Positions 19,410-29,998 of a DNA stretch of 64,000 bases are shown one piece after another. How positions within the stretch are numbered: position 1 is the stretch's first letter; every line of letters begins with the position of its first letter. Source of the DNA: Pseudoips prasinana (Eukaryota > Arthropoda > Insecta > Lepidoptera > Nolidae); assembly GCA_951640165.1 (NCBI GenBank), contig OX621264.1, positions 253,001 to 317,000 on the forward strand, read 5' to 3'. Under the pieces are notes generated by a model, which had not been told where the DNA came from, made no database searches, and was given only the letters and a program-made list of their open reading frames with translations. Both the position numbers and the translations under genes were made by a program.

Positions 19410-19880
19410 AAGACAAAAAGGCTGAAATGAAAAGAAAAATTGTACGCAAACCATTAGTAGCACCACGAAGTAGGCTAAAAATATGTGATAAGAACAGCTA
19501 TAATATGGGTGTTAAGGTATATAATAAACTTCCAGAAAAACTTAGACACCTACCTGACAAAGAAAAAGGACGCTCTTTAAGTGGCTATGTGACAGATGTT
19601 TTTATTCAATTGATGACTACATTACATATAAATTCACATAAATATGTAATTAGCATAAATATTTTTTTAAATCTTATTTTTACTAATTGTTTGGATTCAA
19701 TCATGCATTAACTACTATCAACAAATTAAATAATTACTAACTATTACAATGTAAAAAATCTAAAATTTTAATGTATCTACCTATTACTTTAAATATTTGC
19801 ACGACGTATTCTGTCGAATATAGTGAAACGAAAATATAATACCATCAAATGTAACCTGTATTCTCGCAAATAAAGAGTTC
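19410..19880 (+). mobile_element. LINE ORF2 C-terminal fragment and 3' UTR
   Basis: The frame 19427-19711 reads MKRKIVRKPLVAPRSRLK and later VKVYNKLPEKLRHL, the conserved KVYNKLP motif at the end of Jockey/CR1-type ORF2. It then drifts into a different ending. AT-rich UTR follows. Confidence 0.65.
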
Positions 19881-20130
19881 ATTCAGACGTCCACTGCTGG
19901 ACAAAGGCCTCCCCCAAGTATCTCTATAATGCCGGTCTTGCGCTGCCTGCATTCATCAGCTTATCACGACCCTTGTCAGATCGTCGGTCGTCCTTTTAGG
20001 ATGATGTTTCATCATCATCATATCAGCCGAAAGACGTCCGCTGCTGGATAAAGGCTTCCCCCAAAGAGCTCCACAATTGCCGGTCTTGTGTTATCCGCAT
20101 CCAGCGATAGATGATGATGATGATGATGTT
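19880..20130. repeat. Two tandem copies of a lepidopteran-type repeat
   Basis: GACGTCCACTGCTGGACAAAGGCCTCCCCC-type units at about 19888 and 20033, each followed by CACAATTGCCGGTCTTG-type sequence. Both end in (ATG)n/(ATC)n runs (20005-20020, 20110-20130). No ORF. Confidence 0.65.
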
Positions 20131-20226
20131 TGCATGTTAATAATTGTCCTTCTATATCTTTAGATTGTGCATATTGCATCCCAGCTTAATGAAACTGACA
20201 ATTAGCAAAATTAAAACTATATAATA

Positions 20227-21508
20227 GGTCTTTACCTATGAAATTGCCGTTTTGTATGAAAAAATTTAAACGAATTTTTTTCATGAATTTTTTTATTTGT
20301 ATTAATCGAAGTAATCACCCATGCAATCAATGCATCTTTGCCATCGCAGTGGCAGTTTATTGATGCCCTTCTTAAAGAAATCAGCTGGACGGGAGGCAAC
20401 AAATTCTTCAAAGGCATTTTGTACTGCCTCTCGGGTATTGAATTTTTTTCCCGCCAAGAAGTTATCCAAATTCTGGAAAAAGTAGTAGTCTGTAGGCGCA
20501 AGGTCTGGTGAGTAGGGCGGATGACGGAGAGCTTCCAACCCCAGTTCTTGCAACTTGGAGACCGTCTGCTGTGCAGTATGAGGTCGCGCGTTGTCGTGCA
20601 GGAGCAGCGGAGACGAGCGATTGACCAATGCTGGTTGGAGATGCGCCAGCTTCTCCATCATTGTGCTCAGTTCTTCACAGTACACATCTGCAGTAATGCT
20701 CACCCCGTTTGGTAAGAAGCTGTGATGAATCACACCGGCGCTAGACCACCAAACAGTGACCATCACTTTTCTAGGGGTAAGTTTTCGTTTAGGGCATTGT
20801 TTAGGTGCTGAACCAGGATCCAACCAACTTGCTGAGCGCTTGCGGTTATCAAACAGAATCCATTTTTCATCGCAGGTAACAATGCGGTTCAAAATTCCTT
20901 CATTTGTGTGTCTGTTGAGCAGTGCAAGGCACGTCTCGACGCGTACTTCGCGCTGGCGATCATTGAGTTCGTGGGGCACCCATTTGTCAAGCTTTTTTAC
21001 CTTGCCAATTTGACGCAAATGGACCAATATTGTTTTGACGCTAACGTCGAAAGCTGCTGCTAATTCAGCCGTAGATTGTGTATCATCAGCTTCCACAACC
21101 GCCTTTAATTCGTCATTGTCGACCAAAGTCTTCGGACGACCGCGAGGTTCATTTTTCAGGTCGAAATTTCCAGAACGGAAGCGAGCAAACCAATAACAGG
21201 TGGTGCGTTGGTTTGTAGTGTTAGCTCCGTAAACGTCGTTGATGTTGCGTGCCGCTTGTGCCGCGTTGCTGCCACGACGGTACTCATATTCCATAATTAC
21301 TCGAATTTTTAACGTATCCATGATGACGAAAAAGATTGAAATGCGATGAAAATGTAACACTAATCAATAAAGAAATGACTACTTTTGGAAAAAAGAATCC
21401 ATGTTTTTAAAATAAAATTAATTTGAAATTAGAATTCTTAGCCAAACAAAAATTATTTTGATTTGAAATGGCCAGTACTGCAGAACGGCAATTTCATAGG
21501 TAAAGACC
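20227..21508 (-). mobile_element. Full-length mariner-family DNA transposon
   Basis: 1282 bp with terminal inverted repeats starting GGTCTTTACCTATGAAATTG at both ends (25 bases perfect), flanked by TA (20225-20226, 21509-21510). It holds one uninterrupted transposase ORF. It lies downstream of the 3' end of the protease-homolog gene, next to an RTE-like fragment (21522-21775). Confidence 0.95.
20302..21321 (-). CDS. Mariner transposase (DD34D), intact
   Basis: 339 codons from the ATG at 21321 (MDTLKIRVIMEYEYRRG); an upstream in-frame extension to 21360 starts within the leader and is less likely. An N-terminal helix-turn-helix pair and RGRPKT linker lie near residues 75-85. The catalytic triad is TCDEKW, LLLHDNARPH and, after 34 intervening residues, YSPDLAPTDYYFF. 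WVPHEL is the usual inter-domain motif. It would cut and paste the element at TA. No stop or frameshift is visible, so it may be active. Confidence 0.95.
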   Translation of the reverse strand: MDTLKIRVIMEYEYRRGSNAAQAARNINDVYGANTTNQRTTCYWFARFRSGNFDLKNEPRGRPKTLVDNDELKAVVEADDTQSTAELAAAFDVSVKTILVHLRQIGKVKKLDKWVPHELNDRQREVRVETCLALLNRHTNEGILNRIVTCDEKWILFDNRKRSASWLDPGSAPKQCPKRKLTPRKVMVTVWWSSAGVIHHSFLPNGVSITADVYCEELSTMMEKLAHLQPALVNRSSPLLLHDNARPHTAQQTVSKLQELGLEALRHPPYSPDLAPTDYYFFQNLDNFLAGKKFNTREAVQNAFEEFVASRPADFFKKGINKLPLRWQRCIDCMGDYFD

Positions 21509-21521
21509 TAATATTAACTTA

Positions 21522-21775
21522 ACCCAAAGAGCAATGGAGAGGGTTATGCTCGGAGTTTCCCTGCGGAATCGAATCAGAAATGTCGAAGTCCGCAGGCGAA
21601 CCAAAGTCACCGACATAGCCCGAAGAATTGCAAAACTAAAGTGGCAGTGGGCGGGCCACATAGCTCGTAGAACCGATGGCCGTTGGGGCAGAAAGGTTCT
21701 TGAGTGGCGACCACGAACCGGAAGACGCAGCGTGGCGCCGAACCCAATACTCTCAACTCGGGGAACAAAGGTGAA
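21522..21775 (+). pseudogene. RTE-like LINE ORF2 C-terminal fragment
   Basis: The frame reads RAMERVMLGVSLRNRIRN, later KWQWAGHIARRTDGRW and VLEWRPRTGRRS. These are the signature end motifs of RTE-type ORF2 (AMER.MLG.SLRDRI, WAGH.AR..D.RW). About 75 codons, 5' truncated next to the mariner. It ends about 50 bp from the 3' end of the host gene on the other strand. Confidence 0.75.
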
Positions 21776-21827
21776 AAAAAATCATATTATAATTGTAAAA
21801 CATATTTAATAAGAACGTCATGTACAT

Positions 21828-22007
21828 TCAGTTGTGCACTCGCGTCGCTTCCGGCCACACGACGCTCTCCACCCACGGCACGTAGGCGGCCAGCCTGGCG
21901 TACAGGTCGGGGTATGAGCAACCTGCATAATATGCTAGAAGGCCGACCACGGTAGACACGCAGGCGGAGTCATGGCTGCGCATCACGGCGGGGTCGCCGG
22001 AGTAACT
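21828..22007 (-). CDS. Protease homolog exon 7 (last coding exon)
   Basis: Acceptor TGCCCACAG before AGTTACTCCGG (22007). Encodes [26 protein letters not shown] and [12 protein letters not shown], the C-terminal strand and helix of trypsin-like domains (normally G..C....PGVYTRV..YV.WI). Stop TGA at 21828-21830. An ATTAAA signal lies about 18 nt after the stop (21805-21810, minus). Confidence 0.9.
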   Translation of the reverse strand, partial: SYSGDPAVMRSHDSACVSTVVGLLAYYAGCSYPDLYARLAAYVPWVESVVWPEATRVHN

Positions 22008-25000
22008 CTGTGGGCAACACAAGACATAAGTTACTACAGAGCGCCTGGTGGTGGACGCCTGTTGCCACCTCGTCGGGCACACCACCCACTAAGCTCTCCG
22101 GCTTACTATTGGGAATCCCTCTCACTTCTTCGTGTTACCGAGTTGGTAAACAAGCATGAAGGCCTCGTGAAGTGAAACAGCTTGGCGCTGCGATGTATCT
22201 TACTACCTAAGTGCTGGGATTTTTTTTTTTTTTTAGATCATCCTAGCCCCAAACTAAGCAAAGCTTGTACTATGGGTACCAGGCGACGATATACATACTT
22301 ATATAGATAGATAAATACTTAAATACATAGAAAACATCCATGGCTCAGAAACAAATATTCGTGCTCATCACACAAATATTTGCACTTACCGGGATTCGAA
22401 CCCAGGACCACCAACTTCGTAGGCAGGAGCACTACCAACTAGGCTACGGTGATCGTCGTTTAGTTTTCTTACACATCTCGTTACACTTTCCAGTTTGTGG
22501 AGCGGACTGAACATAGCACTCCGTCATAGCGCGCTGAAAATAAACGTGTGTTGTAAAAGACAACAGAACTAAGTATGCTTGGTGATAAGATCTCACCTGA
22601 CTGAACCATTAATATTAAATATGCCTAGGAAATTAAAGATATAAATATGTAATTCTCTGATAAAAAAAAAACTATGGTTTATTTACAGGGGCAAAACTGT
22701 GAACTGACATTGATGTATAACATTTTACAATAGCACAAAAATTTTGAATAATAAGTGTTCATATGTATATCTAGTAACTGACAAGTAAATAATATAGAGT
22801 CGGTTTCTAAGCGAGAGGCGATTTTAACCCTAAAAGTGGCCTGGCCTGCCTGGGGAAGTAATGCCACCCCACTGAATACACCTGCAAATGCTCAGGCGTT
22901 GTCATTAAGACTTGTGAGGTGAGTATTCATACCTTACTCACCTCACAAGTCTTAATGACAACGCCTGAGCATTTGAACCACAAATACAAATATTTATTGC
23001 GATCATGAGTGTTACATAGGTGTTACAGAATGTAGAGGTACATACATGATACCCTGTTAGGGCGCAGCAATACAATTTTAATATAAAATGACTTACAAAC
23101 TATTTAATTAATCTTAGGTTATATATTTATTTATATATATTATTACTATGTTATATACCTTTATTATTATGTTATCATCATATTTATACTATTTACTTTA
23201 ACCTATTGTAATTTAATTATTTTTTATATTGTACACTGTCTTACTGTTTAGTTCTGTCCTCGAAAAACTCTTTTAAACTGTAATAACATTTTTGAATTAA
23301 GTATTTTTTTTAATTTATTCTTGAATATATTGAAGTTGGATGTTTCTTTTAGTTGTTGTGGTATTTTGTTATATATCTTAATGCACATTACAGAGGGCCC
23401 AGAATGAAATATAGTGTTATGAAGTACTCAATAGCCGCGCAACGGTTATGACGTAGCTGCTATGTTATAATAATATCACACACTATGATTATTTATTTGA
23501 TTAGTGATTATCATTTTATTAATTACTGTAATAATTCTTTAATAATTTTACATCTTAAAATATTAATAATCGATATTATACTTTCAAATGGTTGTCACTG
23601 ATAAAAGTATAAATAGGGTAGGAGAATTATTAAGGAGGCATTCTTTGTACGACGGTAGATAAGAACGTTACTCTGTTCGATTAAATATTGTGTGTGGAAA
23701 ATATCTCGGAGTTTTAATGTGCAGAACCTACGAGTGCGTAACAATAGATAGCTTTGATGTCGGTAGAGCTAGTGAATTTTTATTTCTTAAGTTACGAGGT
23801 TGTGAGTAATGATCTTTCTTTAAGGAAAATAAGTTAATATGTTTTTTGTTTTGAACCACCGATATGGCATGCGTCCACAGGCTACGGGAACTCCTAACGA
23901 CAAAGCGGGCCGTATGCTTGTCTGACTTGATAACAGTTCTCATGTGAGACCGCTGCCAAACAGCCTGTTTCAAGCTATAGTACAAGTTAGCTATTTGCTA
24001 TTTGTATACAAGTTAGCACTAGAGCTTACTATGCACCTAATGGTAGGTTGGCTGGTAGTTACTTAGCGTTCAGGTACTTTGATAGCTGGAGTACTTGTTG
24101 ACAAGTCCGTTAATACCTCTAAGGTGAGGTAGAAATAGAACCTAATGGCCTCTCCTCTCCACAAGCTACGAGTTGCTTCAAGAGAACCGTCAGATCACGA
24201 CTTACATAGCAAGAGGCCTGAAGATCCTTGCGATGTCCCAAGCACACCTGCGCAGTGCGGTTGTATGCTCTATAACTCGCGGAACATTGGTCGTCGGTGT
24301 ATTGCTGCACCGTCACCTGGAAGAACAAGAAATTGGGAAATAGTTAATTGCAGTAATATTGTCTTAGTACGAGCTCTCTGCGCGGCACATGCTAATGAGC
24401 CCAAGAGTGTGTGCCGATACATGTGCACTCTATCTATCTATCTAGACGTCTATCTAGACGATCACCGTAGCCTAGTTGGTAGTGCTCCTGCCTACGAAGC
24501 TAGTGGTCCTGGGTTCGAATCCCGGTAAGTGCAAATATTTGGGTGATGAGAACGAATATTAGTTTCTGAGTCATGGATGTTTTCTATGTATTTAAGTATT
24601 TATCTATCTATATAAGTATGTATATTGTTTTCTGGTACCCATAGTACAAGCTTTGCTTAGTTTAGGGCTAGGATGATCTGTGTGACATTGTCCCTAGATA
24701 TTATATTATATTATATATATATGTTCTCATACTCCGATGTGACGAGTTAGCAAACACGACCGAAGGTAAGCATATTACCGCCGTGTTCGCAAGTGCTTGC
24801 TCCAACTGAGAATATTTGATATGTGATTGGAGAAAAAATATATGAATGCTCTCCGCCAGATGCTCTATCTAGACTGAGTCGAAGGTATTCAAAAAAAAAA
24901 AAAAGGTTTTTATTCACGAAGACTTTAAAAAAGCGCTTGTAAATAGTCAGAACATGTTTGTAGTATTATAGTTGTATACATTATTATTTCTAGTAAGTTT

Positions 25001-28000
25001 AAGTCTAATATTTTTACTACATATTGTCAATGGTTCTGTCTATATTAAGGTGTTATTATTATGACGGACCTTGTGTTAATAACGACATTGTATAGCAAAG
25101 TCTCCTCTGTGTACACAATGCGCTCCCCGTTGGGGCGGGATAGGAAACCGTGCTTTCTCACCGTACTTGGACAGCAAATGACAACACCAGCACGCTCTGC
25201 GCGTGTTGGTGTAGTGGCCAGTGACCCCGACTGTAAGCCAGTGGTTGGGGTTCGAACCCCACCCAAGACATATCGTTGTGTGATGAGCACGATTATTTGT
25301 TCTATGTCTGGGTTTATTAATAATAATAATAATATGTTTATTCACATCTCACAAGGAATTTAAAAATAAATATATCTAGTTAACAATTTTCGTTGCTATA
25401 AATCGGTCCTTGTGAGAGTCTTGTGAGAGTAATCGGTCCTTGTGTGTGTGTGTGCGTGTGTGTGTGTGTGTGTGTGTCTGTGTGTGTGTTTGTGCGTGTG
25501 TGTGTGTGTATGTCTGTGTGTGTCTTTATTTGATGTGTAATATGTATGTATATAGAAATACATTAGGTTGGGGAAAAAGTCTTTTCGCATTATAGTATGT
25601 ACTAGCTGTGCCCCGCGGTTTTACCCGCGTTAATCTTTATAAATTATCCCAGCTCCTCGCCCGTAGGTGATAGCGTGATAACATGTAGCCTATATGTTTA
25701 CCCGACCTCTTAGTAATATACCATACCAAAGATGTGAATTAGAGTTGAATTATTCATACAATAGCTTTCAACTAGAAAATGTCAAAGAATTTAAATTATT
25801 AGGACTTGTAATAGATACAAATTTAAACTGGAAAGCCCATATCGAAGACATTACTTCAAAATTATTGAGATTTGTGTATGCCTTATATGAATTAAAGAAA
25901 AGTACTGATTTAAAAACTGCTATGTCAGCTTACTATGCCTATGCTCACTCACGGCTGAACTATGGTATTATTTTGTGGGCTAATAGTGTTGAGGCTGGGA
26001 AATTATTTATTTTACAAAAAAATTGTCAGAATCTTAGCAAATATAGATTCCATGAGTAGGTAGTAATTGGGGTTCCTGGATCAAAATAGATCCAGAAACA
26101 CCCAATTACTCCCATTATTCAGTATATTCAAATTCAAAAGTCTTGTTCTAATAAATGTATAAATCTATTTCTTAGAATAACTAAATTGTCGTGATGGCCT
26201 TTTTACACAAACTAAAATTTGTTGCTAGCATTTGTTTCTTATATATTTGTATGAGGAAATATACTCATTATTCAGTCTATTCAAGATAGATCTAATTCAA
26301 AAATTATTATCGAATAATTCTATATAATTTTACGGAATATTCCTCTTGCCTGCAGCATTTTCAATAGCAATATCTCTCGTAATAGATTTAGATTTCTTCT
26401 ATTAGGTCTAAAAGACTGTTATCAATTCTTATTATTCGAGCCCATAACGTGAACCCCTCATAGTGAATTCTGGGGTATACACCATCTCCTCGTTTGCAGG
26501 GTAATAATATACCACTATATTGTTCATGATTTATAATATTTACAATATGAAGTCCACACAGTCGCTTTTCTACTATTATTATCTGCACCCGGTCTCCAAT
26601 ATTCAATGTCATGGTAACTAACTAGCACAGTACATTTATTTTATTTGTTCCTCATATTTATACTGACTGACTGAGACTTCTGAGTTAGATGAAATGGGGG
26701 AAGGAAATATGAAAAATAAAAAAGGGGATATTTATTTAAAAAATTTATTATCATAGCACCATTTCTTTAAACACAAAACATTTTTTAAAGCACATATTGA
26801 ATCATGATACATGCAGCTGTACAAATCATCAGAATTTAAATAGCGATCATATAGACTTAACAAATTAGGACAATTTTTATCTTCTAAATTAATTACATTA
26901 TTAGACCTTAAAATACCTTTCAACCTAATTCACATAAATACATTTGACCTTTATGATGTGAGATTTGACATCTGACTAGACGCATTAGATTTTTTATCAA
27001 ACAATAATGACCTTTGTTGTCGGTTTCAAAATACAGCAAGTTTACGTGGTCCATCCTCTTAGTACTAGTAACATATAGAGGACCAGTAACTTTATGGTGC
27101 CTGTCTAATCCATAAACATTTACACTTATTCCACAATTTTTTTTTTCAAACAACTCAATATCTTTATATGAGGGTGGAAATGACATCCCCTCAATATTAA
27201 ATATTGAGTTTAAATTCGGATATGAGCTTGGTCTACAGACATTATTTTTCTTGGGGAATAATGCTGCAGCTATACTCCACAAAAAACAATAATTATCATT
27301 ATTCTGTATATTTATGCAACTTTTTGTATTCTTAATTTTCTCAGGTAAGTCGATATAAGATCCTCCCCGCATGGGAGAGTACTTATTAATATTTATTTCC
27401 AAGTGACAAAAAGACATCAATGACCATCCAGATTGACAATGCTCGAATTCCGTCAATTTCATTTTATATGTCTCCTTTACACGGGAAAACAATTCATCAT
27501 AATCAGTATTTTGGTATACGGTTTCATATTTAGTATTAAATGACTTCAATTGCTTTTCACCTGTTGCGGGTAGCATAAAATAGGCAAACAACTCGAAGTT
27601 CACTTTAATACTGATATGTTTCAGTATAGTTAATTCAATTAGTTTTAATATATCGACTCGCTTTCCATCTAAGAACGCCTCTATAAAAAGGTACTCGTCT
27701 TCTTGAGATGGATGTAAGCGATATGTCATGATTCTGTTTTTGAATGCTGTGGCAACAATATCAACATTTTCAAACTTTGTCTTTATTAAACTATTTGATT
27801 TATGAATATTAGTTCTCTTATGATATCTGTATTCATGTTCTGGAATCTCAATATTGCATTTATCACAATTAATATAAGTGCTTGATTGTGAATTAGAAGA
27901 CGGTTGAACTGCAAAGGAAAAATGCGATTGAATGGCTTTGAATATTTATTTAGAAAGATTAAACAATGGATAACATAAGTATATTAAATTATATAATGAT

Positions 28001-29950
28001 TATAATTTTAATATTACCGATTAATAGAAATAAATTTTACAACTGTTTGTAGTATAATGACAGTTATAATAATATTTATTATTATTGATAGGAGCTAATA
28101 AATGTAGGAGGGCAGTTCAAAAACTCTTTTTTAACGCACTTAATATACGTATTTAAATGACTCCAAGACTCGGATTCTGTTTCACACTTATTTTTTATAG
28201 TAATAATCGAGTGCCGCCATCTATTAACCGGTGGCACTCGTTCAATATCTTTACAATTATAGATTTTCATCTCAACATAAAAACCGCCTTTCTTATTATC
28301 ATAAACTTGTCTGGAAAAACCGTTCGCAAGTCTACGAGTAACATATGAAGAGATCGGGTGATGTTTTTTACCAGTTGCCTCCAGTTGTTCGTCTCCAGAG
28401 TCACTTCCAAACAAGTCACTGCACGTTGGTCGCGTCGCTGACTTCAATCTTTTGCTGGTGGAGGGCTGACACTCAGTGCTTCTCTGCGGGGACTTGCGCT
28501 TCCTTTTTTCTGTCTTGGTTTTTATTGAAGTTTCTGGTCCTGATTCATCTTCAGACGGGAAAAGTTGGTCTGCATTATGTTTGGACCTAAAGACAAAAAA
28601 AAACATATTTAGTATATTATCTTAAAAATTATTAGAAAACTGGATAGTTCCCAATTTATAATTATTAAAAACACATTAAAATAGCTACATAATATTCAAT
28701 TCAATAATAAAAATAAAGTGAAAACTTTGATGGATTGAAATGAAAGATAGAAACGAATGACTAAACAGGTGAATTATCGAATAGTTTGAATAATAAATGG
28801 AAAGTGTAAACTTTGAACAGGTGAGTAATTAAAATGAATAATTGAAACGAATGATTAAATAATTGAATTATTCAATAGTCGAATAACAAAAAGAAAGTGA
28901 GAATTTTTAAACAGTTGAATGATTGAAATTAATGAAAAAAAATAATAAATCAAAAAAAAAACAAAAAAAAATCAAAAAAATTGGATATACTTACATTTTT
29001 ATGTTTGTAGATTGCTGCTGTGAAGATCTGGTATACTTTTTGTGAACTTGTAGGATGATCTCGCTGGCTCTCCAAGAAGTGATTTGTGGTCGAACTTTCG
29101 CATCCCGGCTTTTAAATAGCTCAAAATACACGTCATATTATCCCGAATATGGAATAGGACACGTGTAAGATGTTAAAACGCTGAGTAGATTGCACCACAC
29201 ACACACATAAATTGTACATTGTCAGCAATATTGAAATATGTATCTACATTGCACTAGTACATTATAATATGCGACTGTGTCAAACAAAAGAGGATAATGT
29301 GTTTTTTAACTTTATAGATGAAAGTTTTTTCGAAATATTCTGGTAGTATTATTTATTTTACAATCATGTCAATATTATAATAGTGAAAATTTGTATGTTT
29401 GTTACTCATGTACGCAAAACTGCGCAATATGAATGAAATTGAGCTCACACATAAGTTATCTATCTAATCTGTATTAACCTAGGGATACGTATTATCCCCC
29501 TCTTTAATAGACAGGCAAAGCCGTAGTAACTATTTTTTGTGTAATTACAAGTTTATATATGTCTATGTCTTTAGAAGTTAAGTGGATGGAAAGAAAAAAA
29601 ACATTATTTGAAATGAAGCATAAATAGCAGGCTAAAACCGGGTGCATAAACTAGTACGTTAATTCTGTCTATCTTAATGTCACTCCTAATAAAGAATTAC
29701 TTGCGTTGCAGATTTATTCTCAATCATACACTAGTTACATGCAATGACGTTGCTTGTTGAATATTTTTAATAATACACATACAATGAACAAATGAAGTAG
29801 TTTTAATTTTATGTAGCTAATATTATAAATATGAATGTTCGTATGTTTAGATGCTAGAATGTTTGTTATTAATCATAGCTGAAATAGTTTTGAATTAATT
29901 TGATCAATCAAATAATTAAAAACATGGCTTAGCATATAGGAATAAAAAAA

Positions 29951-29998
<48 letters not shown>

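Noticed and set aside
22885..22975. CRISPR-like or attachment-site interpretation of the palindromes
   Set aside because: Eukaryotic context, single inverted pairs and no spacer array.
25396..25590. 64-codon minus ORF of His/Thr repeats
   Set aside because: It is the translation of the (TG)n microsatellite.
29955..29996. Origin-like (CA)n tract in the 6.2 kb element
   Set aside because: Simple dinucleotide repeat. No supporting initiator gene or motif.
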